Below, piece by piece: positions 47,287 through 56,277 of a stretch of 64,000 nt of DNA. The notes beneath the pieces were generated by a model. The model ran no database searches. It saw only the letters and a program-made list of their open reading frames with translations, and was not told the DNA's origin. Numbering within the stretch: the stretch's first letter is position 1; each line of letters opens with the position of its first letter. Position numbers and translations under genes: made by a program. The stretch is from contig JAMPFK010000001.1 in NCBI GenBank assembly GCA_023664485.1, positions 698,753 to 762,752 of the forward strand. The letters run 5' to 3'. The DNA comes from Bacteroides fragilis. Its GTDB lineage: Bacteria; Bacillota; Clostridia; Lachnospirales; Lachnospiraceae.

Positions 47287-50112
47287 ATGGTTGGAAAGAA
47301 ACTGGTCATTGGAATTCTGGCGCATGTTGACGCCGGAAAGACGACGCTGGCGGAAAATATACTTTATATGAGCGGCAGTATCCGGAAGGCGGGCCGGGTG
47401 GATCACAGGGATACTTTTCTGGATACGGATTCCCAGGAGAGGACGCGCGGCATCACCATTTTCAGCAAACAGGCGGAATTTTCCTGGAAAGGAATGGACG
47501 CGACCCTGTTAGATACGCCCGGACATGTTGATTTCTCTGCGGAGATGGAGCGGACGCTGCAGGTGCTCGACTATGCGGTGCTCGTCGTCAGCGGAGCGGA
47601 CGGGATACAGGGGCATGTGATGACGCTCTGGAATCTGCTGGCCCGGTATCGGATTCCGGTCTTTCTTTTTGTGAACAAGATGGACCAGCCGGGGACCGAC
47701 AGGGAATCTCTGATGCGGGAGCTGCAGGAACGGCTTAGCGGCCAGTGCGTTGATTTTACGGCGGATGCGGCGCGCGGCGGCGATTATGAACAGTTCCTGG
47801 AGAATGTCGCCGTATGCGACGAGAAGCTTTTGGAGAAATATCTGGATCAGGGGACGCTTGACGAGGAAGAGACTGCCGCCCTGATTGCCGGAAGAAAGGT
47901 ATTTCCCTGCTATTTCGGTTCGGCTTTGAAGGCGGAGGGCGTCAAGGAGCTTCTGGACGGAGTGGAGAAATTCGGTCTGGCCCGGAAATATCCGGACAGC
48001 TTCGGCGCGCGGGTCTATAAGATCGGAAGGGACAGCGCGGGCAGCCGCCTTACTTATATGAAGATTACGGGGGGCTGCTTACGGGTAAAGCAGTCTTTAA
48101 AAGGAAGTGCGGACGAGTGGGAGGAAAAAGTCGATCAGATTCGGATTTATTCAGGGGTGAAGTATACCCTCGAAAAGGAAGTGCCGGCAGGGGCGGTTTG
48201 TGTTGTGACCGGGCTTAGCCGGACTTTTTCAGGAGAGGGGCTTGGCATGGAGAGAGGAAGCGTTACGCCGGTGCTCGCGCCCGTTATGACATACCGCGTC
48301 GTCTGGCCGTCATCCTGCGATACCCATGTGATGTATAAGAAGCTGTGCCAGCTCGAAGAAGAGGAGCCGCAGCTCCATATCATATGGAAAGAACAGCTTG
48401 GAGAAATCCATGTGCAGCTCATGGGGGAGGTACAGATTGAAATCCTGAAAAATCTGATCGGGGAACGTTTCGGCATTCCCGTTGAATTTGACGAAGGAAG
48501 CATCGTTTATAAAGAAACGATCCGCCGGACGGCGGAGGGAGTAGGACATTTTGAGCCGTTACGCCATTATGCGGAGGTACATCTGCTGATGGAGCCGGGG
48601 GAGGCCGGGAGCGGACTCGTTTTTGATACAAACTGCAGTGAGGATGTGCTGGATAAAAACTGGCAGCGCCTGATACTGACACATCTGGAAGAGAAAGAGC
48701 ATCCGGGCATTCTGACGGGTGCTCCAATTACGGATATGAAGATTACGCTGGTATCCGGCAGGGCGCATTTGAAGCATACCGAAGGCGGCGATTTTCGTCA
48801 GGCGACCTACCGGGCGGTCAGACAGGGCCTGCACCGGGCGGAAAGCGTGCTTTTGGAGCCTGTTTATGCATTCCGGCTGGAACTGCCTTCCGCGCTGATC
48901 GGACGCGCCATGACGGATGTACAGGCGATGTGCGGTCATTTCGATGCGCCGGTCACGGAAGGAGACAGGGCGGTTCTGACAGGGACGGCGCCGGCCGCGG
49001 GAATGCAGGGCTATCAGGCGGAGGTGACGGCCTATTCCGGCGGAAACGGCCGGCTTTTCTGCAGCCTGAAAGGGTACGAGCCCTGTCATAATGCGGAGGA
49101 GATAATCGCGCGTGTCGGATACGATGCGGAGCGGGATCCGGACAATCCGGCATCCTCGGTTTTCTGCGCGCATGGAGCCGGTTTTCTGGTGGGATGGCAG
49201 GATGTGGAGCAATATATGCACTTGGAAAGCTGCCTGAACCGAAAGGACAGTCCAAAAGAGGGCGGCGGACAGCAGGCCGGAGCGGAAGGACGGGCGGGAA
49301 CGGAGGATTCGGCGCGGAAAGAAAGCGGCGGACAGGATGCCGGCGGATATGCGGCTTATGCGGCGGGCGAAAAGGAGCTGGAAGAGATTTTCAACCGGAC
49401 CTACGGGAGCCGGGACACTTCCGGGAGCCGTGCTTCCGGAAAGAACAGGAGCGGTTTGGGAGGGCTTGACCGCCGCCGGAAATGGGGCGGCCCGAAAACG
49501 ATTTCAGCGGAGAGTTCCGGAACTGACGGAGCCGGGAATCCGTTATCTGGCGCCGCAAAACAGTCAGCCGCCGGGAAAGCGCCCGCTGCGCAGGAAGAAT
49601 ATCTGCTCGTAGACGGGTATAATATCATTTTTGCATGGGAAGAGTTAAGGGAACTGGCAGAGATCAATCTGGACAGCGCGCGCGGAAAACTGATGGATAT
49701 TTTGAGCAATTATCAGGGATACCGGAAAATGACGCTGATACTGGTCTTCGATGCATATAAGGTCAAGGGCAGTCCGGGCAGCATTTTTCTCTATCATAAT
49801 ATCCATGTGGTTTATACGAAGGAAGCAGAGACGGCAGACCAGTATATCGAGAAGGTAACCCATGAGATTGCCAGGAAGCACCGGGTCAGCGTCGCAACTT
49901 CCGACGGGCTGGAGCAGCTGATCATTATGGGACAGGGCGCGAAGCGATTGTCCGCGCGGGAATTGAAGGAAGATATTATGTCAACCAATCAGGAGCTGCG
50001 GGAGCTTTTTCTGGAAAAAGGGACGAAAGAGAAACAGTATCTGTTCGACGCACTGCCTCCGGCGCTGGCGGAGCATATGGAAGATGTCAGATTGGGAAAG
50101 AAGGGATTGTAA
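47287..50112 (+). CDS. Tet(M/O)-like ribosomal GTPase fused to a YacP/Rae1-type NYN nuclease
   Basis: 941 aa from ATG 47287. Residues 1 to about 650 are an EF-G/Tet(M)-like GTPase: P-loop AHVDAGKTT (12-20), RGITIF, LLDTPGHVDF, FVNKMDQPG, then domains II-V. A low-complexity Gly/Ser/Ala/Arg linker (about 655-768) follows. Residues about 770-941 are an NYN (PIN-like) domain of the YacP/Rae1 family: LLVDGYNII, LVFDAYKV, ETADQYIEK, VATSDGLEQ with Asp776, 822, 851 and 873 all kept. B. subtilis Rae1 cuts mRNA in the ribosomal A site, so the fusion could bring a nuclease to the ribosome by way of a translocase-like GTPase. Followed two bases later by mrpE. Confidence 0.88.
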   Translation: MVGKKLVIGILAHVDAGKTTLAENILYMSGSIRKAGRVDHRDTFLDTDSQERTRGITIFSKQAEFSWKGMDATLLDTPGHVDFSAEMERTLQVLDYAVLVVSGADGIQGHVMTLWNLLARYRIPVFLFVNKMDQPGTDRESLMRELQERLSGQCVDFTADAARGGDYEQFLENVAVCDEKLLEKYLDQGTLDEEETAALIAGRKVFPCYFGSALKAEGVKELLDGVEKFGLARKYPDSFGARVYKIGRDSAGSRLTYMKITGGCLRVKQSLKGSADEWEEKVDQIRIYSGVKYTLEKEVPAGAVCVVTGLSRTFSGEGLGMERGSVTPVLAPVMTYRVVWPSSCDTHVMYKKLCQLEEEEPQLHIIWKEQLGEIHVQLMGEVQIEILKNLIGERFGIPVEFDEGSIVYKETIRRTAEGVGHFEPLRHYAEVHLLMEPGEAGSGLVFDTNCSEDVLDKNWQRLILTHLEEKEHPGILTGAPITDMKITLVSGRAHLKHTEGGDFRQATYRAVRQGLHRAESVLLEPVYAFRLELPSALIGRAMTDVQAMCGHFDAPVTEGDRAVLTGTAPAAGMQGYQAEVTAYSGGNGRLFCSLKGYEPCHNAEEIIARVGYDAERDPDNPASSVFCAHGAGFLVGWQDVEQYMHLESCLNRKDSPKEGGGQQAGAEGRAGTEDSARKESGGQDAGGYAAYAAGEKELEEIFNRTYGSRDTSGSRASGKNRSGLGGLDRRRKWGGPKTISAESSGTDGAGNPLSGAAKQSAAGKAPAAQEEYLLVDGYNIIFAWEELRELAEINLDSARGKLMDILSNYQGYRKMTLILVFDAYKVKGSPGSIFLYHNIHVVYTKEAETADQYIEKVTHEIARKHRVSVATSDGLEQLIIMGQGAKRLSARELKEDIMSTNQELRELFLEKGTKEKQYLFDALPPALAEHMEDVRLGKKGL

Positions 50113-50114
50113 AG

Positions 50115-50582
50115 ATGTTTTTGCTGTATTTTTTGCTTTGGGTCATTTTCAATGGAAAATTTACATTGGAAATCGCGGTTTTTGGCGTGATCATTGCGGC
50201 GGCCGTCTTTGCCTTTACCTGTAAATTCGCGGATTACAGCATTGAGAAAGAAAAGCTGCTGTTTTGCAATCTGTTCCGTATCTGCAGGTATGCCGTCGTT
50301 CTTGTAATCGAAATCGTCAAGGCGAATTTTGCGGTCGTGCGTCTGATCTTATCGGAGGAGGAAGAAGCAGAACCGGCGCTCGTCTCTTTTCGGGTGGATC
50401 TAAAGACCGCGGCGGGGCGTTCGGCGCTGGCAGACGCCATTACCCTGACGCCGGGAACCATTACGGTGCTGCTCGAGGATAATGTCTATACGGTGCATTG
50501 TCTGGATGAAACGCTGGCCGAAGGCATAAAGGAATCGGCCTTTGTGGAGATGATAAAAGAAATCGAGAAAGGGGGGCGCTGA
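50115..50582 (+). CDS. mrpE: Mrp antiporter subunit E
   Basis: 155 aa. Two N-terminal membrane helices (FLLYFLLWVIFNGKFTLEI...), then a soluble domain with FRVDLKTAAGRSALADAITLTPGTITV, the conserved MrpE 'T-L-T-P-G-T' signature. Part of the multi-subunit Na+(K+)/H+ antiporter. First Mrp gene, two bases after the GTPase-nuclease gene. Confidence 0.9.
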   Translation: MFLLYFLLWVIFNGKFTLEIAVFGVIIAAAVFAFTCKFADYSIEKEKLLFCNLFRICRYAVVLVIEIVKANFAVVRLILSEEEEAEPALVSFRVDLKTAAGRSALADAITLTPGTITVLLEDNVYTVHCLDETLAEGIKESAFVEMIKEIEKGGR

Positions 50583-50585
50583 CCT

Positions 50586-50912
50586 ATGGGCAAAGGAATA
50601 CCGGGGCTTGACCGGGCATACCATATCCTGTTTATCGCCGCACTGGTGGTTTTGGCAATTATGATTATCCTCTGTCTGATCCGCGCGATTATCGGGCCGC
50701 GGATCGCGGACAGGATCGTTGCTACGAATATGATGGGAACGATCGTTATGGTCATCATTGCCATACTTGCCATTATGCTGGGGGAAGGCTATCTTGTGGA
50801 TATCTGCATCATCTATGCCATGATCAGTTTTCTGGCGGTCATTGTGTTAACGAAGGTCTATATGGGCGTATACCGTGAAAAAAAGGAGGAAGAGAACGAT
50901 GACGGTCATTGA
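50586..50912 (+). CDS. mrpF: Mrp antiporter subunit F
   Basis: 108 aa with three membrane helices: IRAIIGPRIADRIVATNMMGTIVM is the MrpF/MnhF core, followed by YAMISFLAVIVLTKV. Start is three bases after mrpE; its end overlaps mrpG. Confidence 0.9.
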   Translation: MGKGIPGLDRAYHILFIAALVVLAIMIILCLIRAIIGPRIADRIVATNMMGTIVMVIIAILAIMLGEGYLVDICIIYAMISFLAVIVLTKVYMGVYREKKEEENDDGH

Positions 50913-51273
50913 ATGGATACGGTTTTTGTCCGGCGCGCTTTTTATCCTGTGCGGACTCCTGATCTTCCTGATCGAGATGATAGGCGTATTCCGTTTCCGG
51001 TATGTGCTGAACCGGATGCACGCGGCGGCGATGGGGGATACGCTGGGGATCGCCTGTTCGCTGATCGGTCTGATGATCATCAGCGGCCTTAATTTTACTT
51101 CGTTAAAGCTGTTCTGTGTTATCGTGTTTTTGTGGTTTTCGTCGCCGACTTCCTCTCACCTGATCGCGCGGCTGGAAGTCGCAACGGATGAAAAAAGAAG
51201 CGAGCATTATTCTATGATAGATCTGGATGAGCCGGAAAAGAAAACGGAAAATGACCGGCCCGGCAGAAAATAG
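50899..51273 (+). CDS. mrpG: Mrp antiporter subunit G
   Basis: 124 aa from ATG 50899 (AAGGAGGAAGAG). Three membrane helices with the MnhG/PhaG pattern FRFRYVLNRMHAAAMGDTLG and SPTSSHLIARLE. The C-terminal tail is charged. Confidence 0.9.
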   Translation: MTVIEWIRFLSGALFILCGLLIFLIEMIGVFRFRYVLNRMHAAAMGDTLGIACSLIGLMIISGLNFTSLKLFCVIVFLWFSSPTSSHLIARLEVATDEKRSEHYSMIDLDEPEKKTENDRPGRK

Positions 51274-51289
51274 AAGGGGGAAGAGCGGG

Positions 51290-51610
51290 ATGCAGATTTT
51301 TACGAATATTTTGCTGGGATTTCTGATCATATGCGCCGTCGCTGCGAGCCTGTCCAAAAATCTGTTGAATACGATTTTGATTTTTATGTCTTACAGTCTG
51401 GTCATGTCCATCATATGGATCCTGCTGGAATCGCCGGATCTGGCGATTACGGAGGCGGCGGTAGGAGCGGGCGTTACAAGCGTGCTGTTCTTCGTCACGC
51501 TGAAAAAGATACAGGCCATGGTGGGAAAATCCGCAGACGAAGGAATGGAACCGCAGGACAAAGAGGCGTGCGGCGGTAAAGGGAAGGAAGGCGGGGAAGG
51601 CCATGAGTAA
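51290..51610 (+). CDS. MbhD-type subunit (DUF4040), MrpA C-terminal part
   Basis: 106 aa from ATG 51290. Three membrane helices with LESPDLAITEAAVGAGVTS, the DUF4040/MbhD signature normally found in the C-terminal part of MrpA. Here it is a separate protein. Overlaps the next gene by eight bases. Confidence 0.88.
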   Translation: MQIFTNILLGFLIICAVAASLSKNLLNTILIFMSYSLVMSIIWILLESPDLAITEAAVGAGVTSVLFFVTLKKIQAMVGKSADEGMEPQDKEACGGKGKEGGEGHE

Positions 51611-52571
51611 GAAAATACCGGAACAGGAATATGAAAAAACGCTCTCTTTTCGTTTAAAACAGTGGTTCGAGGGAACAAAGGATCCTTTTGTGGGCACGGT
51701 GGAAATGAAGCCGCAGAAGGAAGTCGAAAAGGATGAGGATATCGACTGGAGGCGGAAGCGGGAAAAAAGGCAGCGCATCGAGAAAATTTACGATCTGGCG
51801 CATAACTGGGAGATTCGGGGGTTTCAGAGCTTTTACAGAATCTTCAGCGGCGTATTCTGCCTTTTCCTCGTGGCGATGCTGCTGATCGCGGTCTCTTATC
51901 TGCCGTCCTACGGCCATCCGGAAAACCCGGCGAATAACGAAGTGGCCGGGCGGTATATCGAAAACGGTCTGGAAGAGACCGGGGCAGTCAATATCGTGAC
52001 GGGCATGATACTGGACTACCGGGCTTTCGATACGCTGGGAGAATCGCATGTGCTGTTCATCGCGACCTGTACGGTACTGATACTTCTCCGAAAAGATAAG
52101 AAAAAAGACGAGAACGGAAATGACATCGAGGTGAGCGACCGTATCTATGAGCCCAAGAACGATGTCATTCTGCAGACGGCCGCCCGTGTGCTCGTGCCGC
52201 CGATTATCATTTTCGGCATCTATGTAATACTGGGCGGTCATCTCGGACCGGGCGGCGGTTTTTCCGGCGGCGCGATTATCGGCGCGGGTCTGATCCTGTA
52301 TCTGAACGCTTTCGGCTTTCAGAAAACGGAGCGGTTCTTTACGGGCAGGACCTACAAAATACTCAGCGTCAGCGCGCTCGGCTGCTATTGCCTGGCGAAA
52401 AGCTATTCCTTTTACACGGGCGCGAACCATATCGAAAGCGTTATCCCGCTCGGAACGCCGGGAGCGATTTTAAGCAGCGGCCTGATTCTGATACTGAATA
52501 TCTGTGTCGGCATCGTTGTCGCGGGAACGATGTACACGTTTTATGTCATGTTCCGAAAAGGGGGCTATTAA
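51603..52571 (+). CDS. mrpB: MbhE-MrpB fusion subunit
   Basis: 322 aa. After a basic soluble N-terminus (about 1-78), helices about 85-105 and the YRAFDTLGE motif match the MbhE/MrpA C-terminal segment; residues about 190-322 are MrpB (GHLGPGGGFSGGAIIGAGLILY). The fusion explains why MrpA itself is shorter here. Cation path component of the antiporter. Confidence 0.85.
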   Translation: MSKKIPEQEYEKTLSFRLKQWFEGTKDPFVGTVEMKPQKEVEKDEDIDWRRKREKRQRIEKIYDLAHNWEIRGFQSFYRIFSGVFCLFLVAMLLIAVSYLPSYGHPENPANNEVAGRYIENGLEETGAVNIVTGMILDYRAFDTLGESHVLFIATCTVLILLRKDKKKDENGNDIEVSDRIYEPKNDVILQTAARVLVPPIIIFGIYVILGGHLGPGGGFSGGAIIGAGLILYLNAFGFQKTERFFTGRTYKILSVSALGCYCLAKSYSFYTGANHIESVIPLGTPGAILSSGLILILNICVGIVVAGTMYTFYVMFRKGGY

Positions 52572-52573
52572 AA

Positions 52574-52951
52574 ATGGATTTTGCCAATTTTTTGACGAAT
52601 TATGAGGAGGCTGTGTCGATGATCCTCTTCGGCATCGGGTTTTCCAATCTGCTGATGCAGAAAAACCTGATCAGGAAAATCGTCGGCATGAACATTATGG
52701 ATACTTCGGTGTACCTGTTCCTTGCCTTAAAAGGATATATTGCGGGGCGTAAAGCGCCGATCGTGACGGATGGCGTCCGCAGCGTGGAAGCCTATATCAA
52801 CCCGATTCCGAGCGGCCTGGTGCTGACAGGTATCGTGGTGTCCGTTTCCGTAACGGCTCTGATGCTCGCGCTCACGATCCGGTTATATAACCGGTATCAT
52901 ACGCTGGATCTGGATGAAATTTCGACACAGCTGAAGAAGGAGGGATTATGA
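52574..52951 (+). CDS. mrpC: Mrp antiporter subunit C (NuoK-like)
   Basis: 125 aa from ATG 52574. Three membrane helices: ILFGIGFSNLLMQKNLIRKIVGMNIM is the MrpC/NuoK pattern, followed by NPIPSGLVLTGIVVSVSVTA. Ends overlapping the next start (ATGATG). Confidence 0.92.
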   Translation: MDFANFLTNYEEAVSMILFGIGFSNLLMQKNLIRKIVGMNIMDTSVYLFLALKGYIAGRKAPIVTDGVRSVEAYINPIPSGLVLTGIVVSVSVTALMLALTIRLYNRYHTLDLDEISTQLKKEGL

Positions 52952-54459
52952 TGGCCTTCGTGCAGAATTTTCCCTTTATTTCTATTCTGCTGTCGCTGTT
53001 CGCCGGACCGGTATCGTCGGTATTGAACGGAAAATGGGCCAGGAGGCTGAACCTGTTCGTGATTACGGTCATCGGCATAATGTCGGCGGCCGTGCTCCGC
53101 TTTGTGCTCGGCGCCGGAGAAGAGTATGTCTATACGATGGGGCATTTTCCGGCGCCCTGGGGCAATGAGATCCGGGTCGGCATTTTGGAAGCGGCGATGG
53201 CGCTGTTCTTCTGTATCATCATGTTCTTATGCGTCATCGGCGGCGCGCTGGAGCGGGAGCGGGAAATCGAAGAGACAAAGCAGAACCTGTATTATATCAT
53301 GGTAAATCTGCTTTTGTGCTCTCTGCTCGCGCTGATTTATACGAACGATTTATTTACGGCCTATGTTTTCGTGGAGATCAATACCATTTCCGCCTGCGGC
53401 CTGATTATGATCAGACAGACGGGGAGGACTTTTGAGGCGGCTGTCCGCTATATGATCATGAGCCTGCTCGGCTCCGGCCTGCTGCTGCTTGGTCTTTGTT
53501 TTCTGTACAGTTTAACAGGTCATCTGCTGATGAGCAACATCAAAGAGCAGGCGGCGCTTTTATACGCGTCGGGAGAGTATCATATTCCGCTGCTCGTTTC
53601 GATCTGCCTGATGTCGGTCGGGATTGCGATCAAGAGCGCGCTCTATCCGTTTCATACATGGCTGCCGGACGCTTACGGATATTCGACGCTTTCTTCCGCG
53701 GCGATTTTATCCTCCCTCGTATCGAAGGGCTATATCTTTTTGCTGGTAAAGATTTTTTACCGCGTCATCGGATTCGATATCATCCGGGAAAGCAAGGTCA
53801 TCAACGTTCTGTTCGTCTTCGGCGTGGCGGGTATGATCATGGGTTCCGTCAACGCGATCAGGGAAAACAACATCAACCGGATGATCGCCTATTCCTCGGT
53901 GGCGCAGATCGGTTATATTTACATGGGTTTTGGTCTGGGAACGACTTCCGGTATCATCGCGAGCATCTACCATATCGTTTCCCATGCGGCGACCAAGTCC
54001 CTCCTGTTCGTAGCGGCTTCCGGTATTATGGACGCCTCGGCGGGGAGCAATAACTTCTTCGATCTGACCGGGGCAGGATACCGGAATAAGCTGGCGGGCG
54101 TCGCTTTTACGGTCGGCTCTCTGTCGATGGTCGGTTTTCCGATGTTTTCAGGCTTTATATCCAAGCTGCTCTTTGCGCAGGCGGCGATGGAGAACCGGCA
54201 TAAGATCATGATTACGATGATCGCGCTCGCTGTCAGCGTTATTTTGAATGCGGTGTATTTTATGAAAACGGTTATCCGTATCTATACGCCGGAGAAAAAA
54301 ACGGTCATTATCGATAAGGGATTTGAGGAAATCAGCTTTTGGGAGCAGCCTTCCAAAAGCGCCGCGCTCGTATGCTTTATCGCGCTGAACGTATTTCTCG
54401 GCCTGTTCTCGGAGCCGGTTATCGCGCTGATCGAGCGGGGGCTGGAGATGTTCTCTTAA
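52948..54459 (+). CDS. mrpD: Mrp subunit D / NuoN-like antiporter subunit
   Basis: 503 aa (52951 is an alternative start), about 14 membrane helices. The key proton-path residues are kept: Glu143 in YVFVEINTISACGL and Lys229 in GIAIKSALYPFHTWLPDAY, plus a later Lys in LSSLVSKGYIF. This is the first of four large antiporter-like subunits in this operon. Confidence 0.9.
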   Translation: MMAFVQNFPFISILLSLFAGPVSSVLNGKWARRLNLFVITVIGIMSAAVLRFVLGAGEEYVYTMGHFPAPWGNEIRVGILEAAMALFFCIIMFLCVIGGALEREREIEETKQNLYYIMVNLLLCSLLALIYTNDLFTAYVFVEINTISACGLIMIRQTGRTFEAAVRYMIMSLLGSGLLLLGLCFLYSLTGHLLMSNIKEQAALLYASGEYHIPLLVSICLMSVGIAIKSALYPFHTWLPDAYGYSTLSSAAILSSLVSKGYIFLLVKIFYRVIGFDIIRESKVINVLFVFGVAGMIMGSVNAIRENNINRMIAYSSVAQIGYIYMGFGLGTTSGIIASIYHIVSHAATKSLLFVAASGIMDASAGSNNFFDLTGAGYRNKLAGVAFTVGSLSMVGFPMFSGFISKLLFAQAAMENRHKIMITMIALAVSVILNAVYFMKTVIRIYTPEKKTVIIDKGFEEISFWEQPSKSAALVCFIALNVFLGLFSEPVIALIERGLEMFS

Positions 54460-54519
54460 AACAAAGAGAATCTGCCGGAAGAAGATGCCCGTTTTTATAG
54501 AGCGGGCTGAGAGAAAGGA

Positions 54520-56088
54520 ATGATTATTTGTATGAATCAGGTCTGTGAGGGTCTGCGGCTGTTATTGCCGGTATTGTTGTCCGGAGCCGCCGGGATGGGT
54601 CTGCTCGTCTCCTCGTTTTTTTCTCATGTTCGTATGTGCGGGGAAGGAGAGGAGAAGCGGGGAAAACTGCATGTTTTTGTGGGGACGGCGCTTCTTTTGT
54701 CCGTTTTGCTGACATTTGCGGCTATATGGCCGGGGGAGCGGAGCCTGACGCTGTTCACATGGATGGACGACATTCCGGTTTATTTTCGTGTGGATGCGCT
54801 GGGGAGGCTGTTCGCGGCGGTGACGGGTATTATCTGGCTGATAACGGGCTTTTATGCGTTTCTTTATATGAAACATGAGGGAGAGGAAAAGCGGTTCTTC
54901 GGGTTTTATCTGCTCGTTTACGGTGTGCTCCTTTCGCTGGATTTCGCGGGAAATCTTGTGACGCTGTATTTTTTCTATGAACTGATGACGCTGGCCTCGA
55001 TGCCTTTCGTGCTGCACAGCGGCTCGAAAGAAGCTATTATGGCGGCGTTGAAATATTTGTTTTATTCCATGTGCGGCGCTTACTGCGCGCTGTTCGGCAT
55101 TTATTTTCTGTATCAATACTGCGATACGCTTACCTTTACGGCGGGCGGCACGCTGAATCAGGCGCTGGCTGCGGGGAATAGAGGCATTCTGCTGACGGCG
55201 GTTTTTCTGATGCTGATCGGGTTCGGCGCCAAGGCGGGAATGTTTCCGCTGCATGCCTGGCTGACGGCGGCCCATCCTGCGGCGCCGGCGCCGGCTTCCG
55301 CCGTGCTTTCCGCGATTATTGTAAAAGGCGGCGTACTGGCGGTCATCCGCAGCGTGTACTATATTGTGGGGCCGGATTTCCTCCGGGGAACCTGGGTGCA
55401 GACGGCCTGGATGTCGATTGCGCTATTGACAGTATTGATGGGATCGATGCTCGCTTACCGGGAAAAAATCTTTAAAAAGCGGCTCGCTTATTCGACAGTC
55501 TCGCAGGTCTCCTATATTCTGTTCGGCCTGTCGCTGCTGACGCCGGAAGGGATGACGGGCGCGCTGCTGCATGTTGTATTTCATGCGGGCGCAAAATGCG
55601 CATTGTTTCTGACAGCCGGTATTTTCATCTTTCGGACAGGAAAGACGAGGGTGGATGATTATACGGGCATCGGGAAGCGCATGAAGGTGACCTTGTGGTG
55701 TTATACGTTCGCATCTCTTTCGTTAATCGGGATTCCGCCCTTTAGCGGTTTTACGAGCAAGTGGTATCTGGCGCAGGGAGCCCTGCAGTCCGAAACGGGA
55801 ATCTTCAGGATTTTGGGACCGGTCATTCTGCTGCTCAGCGCGCTGCTGACCGCCGGATATCTGCTCCCGATTACGCTGAAAGGGTTTCTGCCCGGAAAAG
55901 AGGCGGATGCGGATGAGGGCCGGGCGGAAAGGGCAGGCGGAGAACGGGCAGAAGAGGAAAGTCCTGCCGGGAAGATGGATGAGATGTCGATAGCCCTGCT
56001 TGCGCTGGCCATTTTGACGGTCTTTCCCGGAATCTGGCCGGGGCCGCTGATTCAGTATGCGGCGGAAATTGCGGCGGCGGTTCTATAG
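54520..56088 (+). CDS. Second large antiporter subunit (NuoL/M/MrpD-like)
   Basis: 522 aa, about 14 membrane helices, RBS GAGAGAAAGGA. TLYFFYELMTLASMPFVLHS carries the TM5 Glu154, and GFGAKAGMFPLHAWLTAAHPAAPAPASA the TM7 Lys; the C-terminal region has an acidic Glu/Ala-rich cytoplasmic loop. A paralogue of the genes at 52948 and 56278. Confidence 0.88.
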   Translation: MIICMNQVCEGLRLLLPVLLSGAAGMGLLVSSFFSHVRMCGEGEEKRGKLHVFVGTALLLSVLLTFAAIWPGERSLTLFTWMDDIPVYFRVDALGRLFAAVTGIIWLITGFYAFLYMKHEGEEKRFFGFYLLVYGVLLSLDFAGNLVTLYFFYELMTLASMPFVLHSGSKEAIMAALKYLFYSMCGAYCALFGIYFLYQYCDTLTFTAGGTLNQALAAGNRGILLTAVFLMLIGFGAKAGMFPLHAWLTAAHPAAPAPASAVLSAIIVKGGVLAVIRSVYYIVGPDFLRGTWVQTAWMSIALLTVLMGSMLAYREKIFKKRLAYSTVSQVSYILFGLSLLTPEGMTGALLHVVFHAGAKCALFLTAGIFIFRTGKTRVDDYTGIGKRMKVTLWCYTFASLSLIGIPPFSGFTSKWYLAQGALQSETGIFRILGPVILLLSALLTAGYLLPITLKGFLPGKEADADEGRAERAGGERAEEESPAGKMDEMSIALLALAILTVFPGIWPGPLIQYAAEIAAAVL

Positions 56089-56137
56089 GGAACCGCCGGA
56101 AAACCTGTATTATATTGAAGAGGGGTATATAGAGAGA

Positions 56138-56271
56138 GGTTGAAAATAAGCTTGATAGCTTATTTTTCAACCGGCAATTTGAGTCAGAGTCTCAAATATG
56201 CCATGAGCGCAGCCGGGAAGTCTGAAATTCCCGGCGCGATGTCATCGCAGTAAACTGCTCTGACATGGAGG
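56138..56271 (+). ncRNA. Structured mRNA leader (candidate riboswitch) in the Mrp operon
   Basis: The 189-base gap before the 56278 gene folds densely. Stem GGTTG...CAACC (56138-56172); hairpin ATTTGAG/CTCAAAT (56177-56197) whose loop TCAGAG can pair with CTCTGA (56258-56263); CCATG (56201-56205) with CATGG (56264-56268), which overlaps the GGAGG ribosome binding site; inside it hairpins GCCGGGAA/TTCCCGGC (56212-56235) and GCGAT/ATCGC (56236-56248). A junction with a pseudoknot touching the RBS is riboswitch-like. A Na+-sensing class would suit the genes, but I cannot match a consensus by eye. Confidence 0.6.
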
Positions 56272-56277
56272 ATTAAA

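Noticed and set aside
47287..50112. Recently acquired tetracycline-resistance gene
   Set aside because: No mobile-element context; it has host composition, is packed into the Mrp gene cluster, and carries a C-terminal nuclease absent from Tet(M)/Tet(O).
56101..56277. Assignment of the Mrp leader to a cobalamin, c-di-AMP, fluoride or manganese riboswitch
   Set aside because: None of the conserved sequence boxes I know for those classes is present; I left it as an unassigned structured leader.
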